Below are positions 1 to 5,976 of a stretch of 6,977 nucleotides of DNA, piece after piece. The position numbers and the translations under genes are program-made. Below the pieces are notes generated by a model. The model had not been told where the DNA came from. It saw only the letters and a program-made list of their open reading frames with translations, and did not search any database. The stretch covers positions 1 through 6,977 of the forward strand of contig CAJLHL010000103.1 in the NCBI GenBank assembly GCA_905206455.1. The letters are read 5' to 3'. How positions within the stretch are numbered: the stretch's first letter is position 1; every line of letters begins with the position of its first letter. The DNA is from an uncultured Eubacteriales bacterium (GTDB taxonomy: Bacteria > Bacillota > Clostridia > Peptostreptococcales > Anaerovoracaceae).

Positions 1-18
1 AAATCACCCGGCGCTGTC

Positions 19-35
19 TTTATACAGTCTTTACA
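19..35 (+). promoter_or_regulatory. Putative KdpE operator upstream of ktrB
   Basis: The 17 bases read TTTATAC-AGTC-TTTACA. The E. coli kdpFABC KdpE site, as I recall it, is TTTATAC-TTTT-TTTACA, so both outer blocks are identical with the same 4-bp spacing (14 of 17 bases match), and the match continues two bases further (CC). The box ends 41 bp before a GATAAT hexamer. If transcription starts near 89, the box lies at about -70 to -54, essentially where the E. coli site lies (about -71 to -55). A kdpE gene lies in the same gene cluster. The sequence match is seen directly; binding by KdpE is inferred. Confidence 0.68.
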
Positions 36-53
36 CCGGTGGAAAAATATTTA

Positions 54-89
54 TGCGTATTTTATACGGCTTGCATGATAATCGTATAT
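54..89 (+). promoter_or_regulatory. Putative activator-dependent promoter of the ktrB-ktrA-kdpDE operon
   Basis: GATAAT at 77-82 matches the -10 consensus at five of six positions. The region 17 bp upstream (54-59, TGCGTA) is a poor -35, as expected of a promoter that needs an activator. A start near 89 would leave a leader of about 60 bases before the preferred ktrB start. The KdpE-like box at 19-35 has the expected spacing. No c-di-AMP (ydaO-type) riboswitch is recognisable in this short leader, although such elements often precede ktr genes. The exact start site is inferred. Confidence 0.42.
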
Positions 90-135
90 AAAGATTCTGT
101 AAGTTAAGACGGAATAAATGCGTATAAAGATTTGC

Positions 136-143
136 AGGTGGGG
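136..143 (+). promoter_or_regulatory. Ribosome binding site deciding the ktrB start
   Basis: AGGTGGGG lies 4 bases (7 from its AGGTG core) before the ATG at 148. The earlier in-frame ATG at 118 is preceded only by a bare GGA four bases away. The 148 start also gives an N-terminus of the length usual for KtrB, with a short cytosolic segment before the first membrane helix. Confidence 0.6.
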
Positions 144-147
144 ATTT

Positions 148-1479
148 ATGGGATTTATATTTAAAAACAGACATATTTCATCTTTTCAGCTGATCAGCTT
201 CGGATTTTTATCCGTGATTTTTGCAGGCTGCCTGCTGCTCATGCTTCCTTGGGCGTCGGCATCCGGCCAGTCAGCGTCTTTCAGTGATGCGCTGTTTACT
301 TCTGTATCGGCTGCGTGCGTCACCGGATTGGTAGTGCACGATACTTTTTCGTATTGGTCGTTTTTCGGCCAGGCGGTAATTCTAACTCTGATACAGATCG
401 GCGGTATGGGAATTGTGACCATAGCGGTGATGATTTCTCGGGTCTCAGGAAAGAAAATCGGACTCATGCAGAGAAGTACTATGCAGACGGCTATCGCGGC
501 GCCCCAAGTGGGAGGCATCGTTCGCCTGACCGGTTTTGTCTTTAAGACGACGCTGATTATCGAACTGATCGGCGCGCTGATTCTCCTGCCTGTTTTCTGC
601 AGAGATCAGGGAATCGAGCTGGGACTGTGGCAGTCTTTCTTTCATTCGATTTCCGCTTTCTGTAATGCGGGTTTCGATCTGATGGGATTTCGGCAGCCTT
701 TCTCTTCTCTGACGTCCTATTCCGTGCAGGTGACGGTGAATCTGACGATAGCGGCACTGATTCTCATCGGAGGCCTTGGATTTCTGACTTGGGATGATAT
801 AAAGGAACATAAGCTGAGATTACGAAAGTATCGAGCGCAGAGCAAGATGATACTGGCGACTACAGCGGTACTGGTCATTCTTCCGTTTTTCTATTTCTGG
901 TTTTGCGAGTACGGTGAAATGGGGGGAAAGGAACGGTTTTTCGCCTCGCTGTTTCAGGCGGTGACGCCGAGGACCGCAGGATTTAATACCACGGACCTCA
1001 CGGAACTGAGCGACACGGGAAAAGTCGTCATGATAATTCTCATGCTGATCGGCGGTTCTCCGGGCTCGACTGCCGGTGGAATGAAGACGACGACTATCGC
1101 TGTTCTCGTATTGTCGTCAGCCGCCGTTTTCAGCAGAAGAGAGTACGCTCACTGTTTCGGCAGAAGGATTTCTTACGATGTGATCCGGCAGGCGGCAGCT
1201 GTTTTTCTGATGTATATCGTCCTTTTTCTCGGAGGAGGAATGATTATCAGTAAAGTGGAAAATATTCCGCTGCTCACCTGTCTATTTGAAACAGCTTCCG
1301 CTATCGGCACCGTGGGTTTGTCTCTGGGGATTACGCCGGCGCTGGGAGCGGTGTCGAAGACGATACTCATGATACTCATGTTTTTCGGCAGAGTGGGAGG
1401 TCTGACACTGATTTTCGCGGCGGTTTCCCGGGCGAAAAATTCGTCGAGACTTCCGGAAGAAAAGATTACAGTGGGATGA
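148..1479 (+). CDS. ktrB: KtrB/TrkH-family potassium transporter, membrane subunit
   Basis: This is the ion-conducting subunit of a Ktr-type K+ uptake system in the cytoplasmic membrane; in the family it works as a dimer on a ring of KtrA. From the ATG at 148 it has 443 residues, close to the Bacillus subtilis KtrB length. It shows the four M1-P-M2 repeats of the superfamily, each with a selectivity-filter glycine: CVTGL (Gly60), CNAGF (Gly175), TPRTAGFN (Gly278) and IGTVGLS (Gly390). The flexible glycine/serine gate loop of the third repeat (GGSPGSTAGGMK, about 300-312) and the conserved FFGRVGGLT near the C-terminus are intact. A longer form from ATG 118 (453 residues) is possible but has the weaker ribosome site. 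The gene is 20 bp upstream of ktrA, so the two are very likely one transcript. Overall resemblance is to KtrB rather than the longer proteobacterial TrkH; a database could equally name it TrkH. Confidence 0.95.
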   Translation: MGFIFKNRHISSFQLISFGFLSVIFAGCLLLMLPWASASGQSASFSDALFTSVSAACVTGLVVHDTFSYWSFFGQAVILTLIQIGGMGIVTIAVMISRVSGKKIGLMQRSTMQTAIAAPQVGGIVRLTGFVFKTTLIIELIGALILLPVFCRDQGIELGLWQSFFHSISAFCNAGFDLMGFRQPFSSLTSYSVQVTVNLTIAALILIGGLGFLTWDDIKEHKLRLRKYRAQSKMILATTAVLVILPFFYFWFCEYGEMGGKERFFASLFQAVTPRTAGFNTTDLTELSDTGKVVMIILMLIGGSPGSTAGGMKTTTIAVLVLSSAAVFSRREYAHCFGRRISYDVIRQAAAVFLMYIVLFLGGGMIISKVENIPLLTCLFETASAIGTVGLSLGITPALGAVSKTILMILMFFGRVGGLTLIFAAVSRAKNSSRLPEEKITVG

Positions 1480-1499
1480 CGATGCAAAGGAGATAAGAG

Positions 1500-2147
1500 A
1501 TGAAGTCTGTTTTATTAATCGGATTAGGCAGGTTTGGAAAATATATCGCGATGAAGTTAGATGAACTTCATCATCAGGTGCTGGCCGTCGATTTAAAGGA
1601 AGAACGGGTAAATGAGGTTCTTCCTTATGTGACCAGCGCGCAGATCGGAGACGGTACAAACGAAGATTTTCTCGCGTCATTGGGCGTAGGGAATTTCGAC
1701 GTGTGTATCGTCGCTATCGGCGACGACTTTCAGAGTTCGCTGGAGACTACGTCTCTCTTGAAAGAACTGGGAGCAAAAATGGTGGTCTCCAGAGCGGCGA
1801 GGGATGTTCACGCGAAATTTCTGTTGCGAAACGGAGCCGATGAAATCGTGTATCCGGAGAAACAGATGGCGCTGTGGACCGCGATGAGATACAGCTCGGA
1901 TCATATCCTGGATTATATCGAGCTGGATGAGGAACACGCCGTCGTCGAGATTACCGTGCCTGCGGAATGGCAGGGAAAGACCGTAGGCAGTCTGGACATA
2001 CGGAAAAAATACAACATCAACATCATGGCAGTAAAAAAACAGGGAACAATCAATCTGACGATTACGCCGGACACGCGTTTTTCGGAGGATGAGTCGCTGC
2101 TGATTTTGGGAAGCAATAAAGCGATACAAAAGTGTTTTCGGCTTTGA
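1500..2147 (+). CDS. ktrA: KtrA/TrkA-type RCK regulatory subunit of the K+ transporter
   Basis: This is the cytosolic gating subunit that, in the family, forms an octameric ring under KtrB and opens or closes it according to bound ATP/ADP or NAD(H). The 215 residues match the single-RCK KtrA size (about 220), not the duplicated 450-residue TrkA of E. coli. The N-terminal Rossmann domain (about 1-125) has the nucleotide motif GLGRFG at 8-13, the acidic Asp31 ending strand 2 (VLAVD) and the GDGT turn at 50-53. The C-terminal TrkA_C domain spans about 135-214 (HAVVEITVP, GKTVGSLDIR, ITPDTRFSEDESLLILG). In S. aureus KtrA this domain binds c-di-AMP and lowers uptake; whether this one does cannot be read from the sequence. 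The start is fixed by AAAGGAGAT at 1486-1494. The gene order B then A is the reverse of B. subtilis ktrAB. Confidence 0.95.
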   Translation: MKSVLLIGLGRFGKYIAMKLDELHHQVLAVDLKEERVNEVLPYVTSAQIGDGTNEDFLASLGVGNFDVCIVAIGDDFQSSLETTSLLKELGAKMVVSRAARDVHAKFLLRNGADEIVYPEKQMALWTAMRYSSDHILDYIELDEEHAVVEITVPAEWQGKTVGSLDIRKKYNINIMAVKKQGTINLTITPDTRFSEDESLLILGSNKAIQKCFRL

Positions 2148-2192
2148 CGGCTCATCCCTTCGGGAGCGCAAATTTTCGGGGGATGTGTTAAA

Positions 2193-2339
2193 ATGAGAGA
2201 TATCTTATTCGTCTGCGGTATCACCGCAATGGCGGTAGTCGGTTACTTTATCATGAGAAGACTCGACGGTTTTCTTTCTTCCCACAGAGAATTATATTGC
2301 AGGAAGAGCGACTGCCCGGATCAGGAACAGCGGAGGTGA
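2193..2339 (+). CDS. Small single-span membrane protein of unknown function
   Basis: A 48-codon reading frame fills the gap between ktrA and kdpD. It starts 45 bp after ktrA with GGGGGA at 2178-2183 as a plausible ribosome site (9-base spacing), and it ends 4 bp before kdpD. The kdpD ribosome site lies inside its last codons, suggesting translational coupling. Residues 4-21 (ILFVCGITAMAVVGYFIM) form one hydrophobic helix. The tail is polar and basic, with two cysteines in CRKSDC (36-41), so the positive-inside rule predicts N-out, C-in. I do not recognise the family. Small hydrophobic peptides are known in Kdp systems (KdpF, 29 residues in E. coli, stabilises the pump), but there is no clear similarity here. 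Position suggests a partner of KtrB or KdpD; that is a guess. Confidence 0.66.
   Translation: MRDILFVCGITAMAVVGYFIMRRLDGFLSSHRELYCRKSDCPDQEQRR
2332..2339 (+). promoter_or_regulatory. kdpD ribosome binding site inside the preceding small gene
   Basis: GGAGGTGA is a near-perfect Shine-Dalgarno sequence 4 bases before the kdpD ATG at 2344. It overlaps the last codons and the TGA stop of the 48-codon gene, so ribosomes ending that gene would be placed on the kdpD start. Confidence 0.8.
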
Positions 2340-2343
2340 ACCT

Positions 2344-5064
2344 ATGGAATCGATACGCCGGAATCCGGATCATTTGCTGAAAGCTATTCAGCAGGAAGAA
2401 GACGCAAAGAAAAAAGGACGTCTGAAAATTTTTTTCGGATATGCGGCGGGTGTCGGAAAGACTTATGCTATGCTGCAGGCCGCACAGGCGGCCAGACAAC
2501 GGGGGACGGAGGTGGTGGCCGGATATGTGGAACCCCACGCGCGGCCGGAGACGTCGGCGCTCCTCGACGGGCTGGAACAGCTTCCGTTTCTGCATGTCAG
2601 ACGTAAGGACGGTATCGAACTGAGAGAGTTTGATCTGGACGCTGCGCTCGCGAGGAAACCGCAGCTCCTTCTCGTGGATGAGCTGGCGCATACCAATGCG
2701 GAGGAATGCCGGCACGCCAAGAGATATCAGGATGTTCAGGAACTTCTGAAAGCGGGGATCGATGTCTATACGACAGTTAACGTACAGCATATCGAGAGTC
2801 TGAACGACACGGTGGCGTCTGTCACCGGAGTCCTTGTGAGAGAGCGGATTCCCGACTCCGTGTTCGACAGCGCAGATCAGGTGGAACTGGTAGATATCGA
2901 ACCGCAGGATCTCATCGACCGTCTGAAAAGCGGAAAAGTGTACCGCAGAGAACAGGCATCCAGAGCGATAGGCAGCTTTTTTACGGTGGAAAATCTCACC
3001 GCTCTGCGTGAGATCGCTCTGCGCCGGTGTGCGGATCGGGTCAATCTTCTGTCGGAAAACGCCAGGATCAAAAATCAGGGAGAATATCATACAGAAGAGC
3101 ACATTCTCGTCTGTCTTTCTTCCGCTCCATCCAACAAGACGATTATAAGGACGGCTGCGCGGATGGCGAAGGCCTTTCGCAGTTCCTTTACGGCTCTGTT
3201 TGTGGAGACTCCCGATTATGCGGCGATGACAGAGGACAATAAAAAACGTCTCAGAGAAAATACAAAGCTTGCGGAGCAGCTGGGAGCTAAAATCGAAACG
3301 GTTTTCGGCGACGACGTTCCTTATCAGATCGCTGAATTTGCCAGATTATCCGGCATTTCCAAAATTGTTATCGGGAGGAGCACAGCAGCCCGCAGACATC
3401 TGTTCAGCAAACCCACGCTGACGGATAAACTCATCGCTTATGCGCCGGATCTGGATATTCATATCATTCCGGACAATTCTTCGGCCTCTGTTTATCGGCA
3501 GAGGAGAATGAACGCAAAAAAGGCGGTCTTTTCGGTTAATGATGTCGCGAAAAGTCTGGGCGTGCTTTTGCTTTCCACATGTCTGGGACTGGTTTTCTGG
3601 TATTTGAGATTCAGCGAAGCGAATGTCATCACGATATATATTCTCGGTGTACTCATCACCTCTGTGATCACCTCAAACAGAATCTACAGTCTCGCTTCCT
3701 CTGCGGCGAGTGTGATCGTATTCAATCTGCTGTTTACAGAGCCGCGGTTTACGCTACTGGCTCATGGAAAAGGCTATCCGGTAACTTTCATCGTCATGTT
3801 TCTCGCCGCGTTTATCAGCGGGACGCTGGCCAATCGGCTGAAACGAAGCGCGGAGCAGTCGGCGCAGATGGCATACAGAATGAAGATACTCTTCGATACC
3901 AACCAGCTGTTCAGCGGCGCCCGGGACAGAGATGAGGTTGTCGGCGCCGCGGCGCGGCAGCTGAAAAAGCTGCTGAACCGGGATGTAGTCTTTTATCATA
4001 TGCCGGAAAACGGTTTTTCCGGAGACGGCGCCGAACTGCCGGAGCCTCTCATTTTTACGGTTCACCAGGATTCCGGCGCCGAACGGTACCGGACGGCGCA
4101 TGAAAGGGCTGTGGCCGCCTGGGTGATGAAGAATAACAAACACGCCGGCGCCGGTACCGGTACGCTTTCCAACGCTATGTGCCGCTATCTGGCGGTACGC
4201 AGCGGAGACGAGGTTTTCGGCGTTCTCGGCATATATGCGCAGGAAAGTCCCCTGGACGCTTTTGAAAACAGTCTGCTTCTCTCAATCTTGGGAGAGTGTG
4301 CTCTGGCGCTGGAAAATGAAAAAAATGCCAGAGAAAAAGAAGCTGCAGCCGTACTGGCAAAAAACGAACAGCTCCGGGCAAACCTTCTGCGTTCGATCTC
4401 TCACGATCTCCGCACGCCTCTGACGTCGATTTCGGGAAATGCCAGTAATCTGATGTCGAACAGCGTGGATTTTGATGAAGAGACGAGACAGCGGCTGTAT
4501 TCTGATATTTATGACGATTCTATGTGGCTCATAAATCTTGTGGAAAATCTTCTCGCGGTGACGCGGATCGAAGACGGCCAGATGAACCTTCGTCTTTCGG
4601 CAGAGCTTTTGGACGAGGTGATCGAAGAGGCGCTGAAACATGTAAACCGCAAAAGTTCGAGCCATGAGATCCGCGTGGAGAGCTGCGGTGAGTTTCTGCT
4701 TGCGCGAATGGACGCCCGTCTGATCGTTCAGGTCATCATCAATATCGTGGATAATGCCGTGAAGTATACGCCGGAAGGGTCCAAAATCGTTATCGCTTCC
4801 GGAAGAAAGGGAAAGAATATCTTTGTCAGCGTCGCGGATGACGGTCCCGGAATTTCGGACGAAGCGAAGCCGTATGTATTCGATATGTTTTACACCGGAG
4901 CGAATCGGATTGCAGACAGCCGCAGAAGTCTCGGACTCGGGCTGTCTCTGTGCAAATCCATCGTTACGGCGCACGGAGGCGAAATCACGGTGAAAGACAA
5001 TCGTCCGACGGGAACGATTTTCACCTTTACGCTGCCGGCAGAGGAGGTTACACTGCATGAATAA
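2344..5064 (+). CDS. kdpD: KdpD potassium/osmotic-stress sensor histidine kinase
   Basis: This is a membrane sensor kinase that phosphorylates KdpE in response to low K+ or osmotic stress. Its 906 residues compare with about 894 in E. coli. Domains in order: N-terminal KdpD ATP-binding domain with Walker A GYAAGVGKT (32-40, Lys39) and Walker B LLLVDELAHTN (Asp112-Glu113); Usp domain about 250-370 (HILVCLSSAPSN, then IVIGRS at 341-346); DUF4118 with four membrane helices at about 404-421, 427-445, 449-468 and 478-499, followed by a basic segment; a GAF region about 515-655; HisKA with phospho-acceptor His687 in SISHDLRTPL; HATPase_c with N-box NIVDNAVKYTPEG (Asn804), G1 DDGPGIS (832-838) and G2 SLGLGLSL (862-869). 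All catalytic motifs are intact. The Usp domain shows a near-match to the c-di-AMP motif of S. aureus KdpD. Unusually, the neighbour is ktrBA, and no kdpFABC is in view. The gene overlaps kdpE by 8 bp. Confidence 0.97.
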   Translation: MESIRRNPDHLLKAIQQEEDAKKKGRLKIFFGYAAGVGKTYAMLQAAQAARQRGTEVVAGYVEPHARPETSALLDGLEQLPFLHVRRKDGIELREFDLDAALARKPQLLLVDELAHTNAEECRHAKRYQDVQELLKAGIDVYTTVNVQHIESLNDTVASVTGVLVRERIPDSVFDSADQVELVDIEPQDLIDRLKSGKVYRREQASRAIGSFFTVENLTALREIALRRCADRVNLLSENARIKNQGEYHTEEHILVCLSSAPSNKTIIRTAARMAKAFRSSFTALFVETPDYAAMTEDNKKRLRENTKLAEQLGAKIETVFGDDVPYQIAEFARLSGISKIVIGRSTAARRHLFSKPTLTDKLIAYAPDLDIHIIPDNSSASVYRQRRMNAKKAVFSVNDVAKSLGVLLLSTCLGLVFWYLRFSEANVITIYILGVLITSVITSNRIYSLASSAASVIVFNLLFTEPRFTLLAHGKGYPVTFIVMFLAAFISGTLANRLKRSAEQSAQMAYRMKILFDTNQLFSGARDRDEVVGAAARQLKKLLNRDVVFYHMPENGFSGDGAELPEPLIFTVHQDSGAERYRTAHERAVAAWVMKNNKHAGAGTGTLSNAMCRYLAVRSGDEVFGVLGIYAQESPLDAFENSLLLSILGECALALENEKNAREKEAAAVLAKNEQLRANLLRSISHDLRTPLTSISGNASNLMSNSVDFDEETRQRLYSDIYDDSMWLINLVENLLAVTRIEDGQMNLRLSAELLDEVIEEALKHVNRKSSSHEIRVESCGEFLLARMDARLIVQVIINIVDNAVKYTPEGSKIVIASGRKGKNIFVSVADDGPGISDEAKPYVFDMFYTGANRIADSRRSLGLGLSLCKSIVTAHGGEITVKDNRPTGTIFTFTLPAEEVTLHE
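3118..3201 (+). other. c-di-AMP-like motif in the KdpD Usp domain
   Basis: Residues 259-286 read S-S-A, then exactly 20 residues, then FTALF. The motif I recall for c-di-AMP-binding KdpD of S. aureus is SxS-X20-FTAxY. Here the first Ser, the spacing and FTA are kept, while the third position is Ala and the last is Phe. The pattern is visible; ligand binding is inference. Confidence 0.45.
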
Positions 5065-5755
5065 ATTACAGATACTGGTTGTGGAAGACGATGCGCCTGT
5101 CCGCAATCTGATCACTACGACCTTGAAGGCGCACGACTATCGTTTTCTTACCGCTCCCAACGGAGAGTCCGCTATCCTGGAAGCGTCGTCTCATAATCCG
5201 GATATCATGCTCCTGGATCTCGGACTGCCTGATATGGATGGCGTAGAAGTGATCCGCCGGGTGAGAACCTGGTCGAATCTCCCGATCATCGTTATCAGCG
5301 CGAGAAGTGAAGATACGGATAAAATCGAAGCGCTGGATGCCGGAGCGGACGATTATCTCACAAAACCCTTTTCCGTAGAGGAATTGCTGGCGCGGCTGCG
5401 GGTAACGCAGCGCCGGCTGGCATTCATGCAGAATGAAGTTCCTTCGGAACCGGTATTTGTCAACGGCCATCTGAAGGTGGATTATGCCGCGGGCTGTGCT
5501 TATCTCAGCGGAAAGGAACTTCACCTGACGCCCATCGAATTTAAGCTTTTATGTCTGATGTGCAAAAATGCGGGAAAAGTGCTGACTCACACTTTTATCA
5601 CCCAGAAAATCTGGGGGAGCAGCTGGGACAATGACGTGGCCTCACTGCGCGTATTTATGGCGACGCTGAGAAAGAAAATCGAAAGCGAACCCGATTCGCC
5701 TCAATATATACAGACGCATATCGGCGTAGGTTACCGCATGATGAAGGTAGAGTAG
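5057..5755 (+). CDS. kdpE: KdpE response regulator (OmpR/PhoB family)
   Basis: This is the DNA-binding partner of KdpD; phosphorylated KdpE activates K+ uptake genes. It has 232 residues, close to the E. coli length (225). The receiver domain (about 1-115) has the acidic pocket Glu10-Asp11-Asp12, phosphorylation site Asp54 in MLLDLGLPD, switch Ser81 in VISAR and Lys103 in YLTKPF. The C-terminal winged helix (about 132-230) carries LTPIEFKLL, the recognition-helix region VASLRVFMATLRKKIE and the closing YIQTHIGVGYRM. The start lies within the end of kdpD in another frame (ATGAATAA overlap), with AGGAGG at 5042-5047 placed 9 bases upstream, the usual sign of translational coupling. A KdpE-type operator at 19-35 suggests that it controls its own operon. 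No clear terminator follows. Confidence 0.97.
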   Translation: MNKLQILVVEDDAPVRNLITTTLKAHDYRFLTAPNGESAILEASSHNPDIMLLDLGLPDMDGVEVIRRVRTWSNLPIIVISARSEDTDKIEALDAGADDYLTKPFSVEELLARLRVTQRRLAFMQNEVPSEPVFVNGHLKVDYAAGCAYLSGKELHLTPIEFKLLCLMCKNAGKVLTHTFITQKIWGSSWDNDVASLRVFMATLRKKIESEPDSPQYIQTHIGVGYRMMKVE

Positions 5756-5840
5756 CGGGCAGCGGCAATATTGTAAAAAATACAGGCGTCTGCGGACGGC
5801 GGCCGGTATCAAATGAAGAAAAGAGGATTCATAAGAGAAC

Positions 5841-5879
5841 CGGATTGCGGGTTGAGAAAAGACGGAGATCCGTAATCCG
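5841..5879 (+). repeat. Long-stem inverted repeat in the kdpE-dac interval
   Basis: CGGATTGCGG (5841-5850) pairs over its full 10 bases with CCGTAATCCG (5870-5879), with one G-U pair in RNA, around a 19-base loop. No T-run follows (next bases are CAGTCATAAT), so it is not a standard terminator. An alternative short pairing of ACGGA with TCCGT (5862-5866, 5869-5873) would compete with the right arm. Role unknown; a regulatory leader or an mRNA-stabilising stem is possible. Confidence 0.5.
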
Positions 5880-5911
5880 CAGTCATAATCCCGGGAAGAA
5901 AACTGTAAAAT

Positions 5912-5942
5912 TTGAAAGAAGCGATATCTTCGGAATGATATT
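5912..5942 (+). promoter_or_regulatory. Weak candidate promoter for the carboxypeptidase gene
   Basis: TTGAAA at 5912-5917 matches the -35 consensus at five of six positions. GATATT at 5937-5942 is a four-of-six -10, but the 19-bp spacer is long. A start near 5949 would leave a short leader to the ATG at 5977. Other -10-like hexamers in the gap (CATAAT at 5884, TAAAAT at 5906) lack a matching -35, so this is only the best of several poor candidates. Confidence 0.22.
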
Positions 5943-5945
5943 CCG
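5931..5945 (+). repeat. Small perfect hairpin in the dac leader
   Basis: CGGAAT and ATTCCG form a perfect 6-bp inverted repeat around the triplet GAT. It overlaps the candidate -10 region, so it could be an operator or an RNA hairpin. It may also be chance at this length. Confidence 0.35.
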
Positions 5946-5976
5946 TGTAGTTACAGATGACCCGGGAGGAAGACAT

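Larger units (their letters stand above)
5890..5974 (+). repeat. Paired CCCGGGA repeats, the second containing the dac ribosome site
   Basis: CCCGGGAAGAAAAC at 5890-5903 recurs as CCCGGGAGGAAGAC at 5961-5974 (12 of 14 identical). CCCGGG is self-complementary, so TCCCGGG at 5889-5895 can pair over 7 bases with CCCGGGA at 5961-5967. That would cover the start of the Shine-Dalgarno GGGAGGAA (5964-5971) of the downstream gene. The repeat is seen; the folding is a prediction. Confidence 0.4.
5756..5976 (+). other. Structured intergenic region between kdpE and the carboxypeptidase gene
   Basis: This 221-bp stretch has no credible gene and no hairpin followed by a T-run, so I see no intrinsic terminator for the kdp operon. 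Close to kdpE is a small inverted repeat TGTA-AAAAA-TACA (5772-5784). Further on are a 10-bp stem (5841-5879), a 6-bp hairpin (5931-5945) and a repeated CCCGGGA block, the second copy of which contains the ribosome site of the next gene. The downstream gene may be read through from kdpE, have its own promoter, or both. Confidence 0.6.

Noticed and set aside
1..117. c-di-AMP (ydaO) or other riboswitch before ktrB
   Set aside because: The conserved ydaO core elements are not recognisable, and the leader after the predicted start is too short to hold the element.
118..147. Upstream ATG at 118 as the ktrB start (10 extra residues)
   Set aside because: It has almost no ribosome site, while AGGTGGGG sits directly before the ATG at 148. 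The shorter form also matches the usual KtrB N-terminus. It is kept as an alternative only.
2155..2165. TCCC-TTC-GGGA hairpin after ktrA as a terminator
   Set aside because: The stem is only 4 bp and no T-run follows directly. The downstream genes are tightly packed, so it is unlikely to stop transcription.
2251..3102. Long open frames on the minus strand opposite kdpD (also 4282-5115, and opposite ktrB, ktrA and kdpE)
   Set aside because: They lie opposite genes with complete conserved domains, show no recognisable motifs of their own and contain low-complexity Arg/His/Ser-rich translations typical of antisense frames.
3916..4152. Five GGCGCC palindromes clustered within about 240 bp of kdpD
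   Set aside because: All five are in frame as GGC GCC, that is Gly-Ala dipeptides in the Ala-rich GAF region. Codon preference explains the cluster without a site function.
5787..5798. CGTC-TGCG-GACG hairpin after kdpE as the operon terminator
   Set aside because: The stem is four base pairs with no T-run; too weak to call.
5813..5875. 20-codon frame ATG 5813 to TAA 5873, a possible leader peptide whose stop lies in the 5870-5879 arm
   Set aside because: There is no ribosome site before the ATG, no run of a single amino-acid codon typical of attenuators, and the length is expected by chance.
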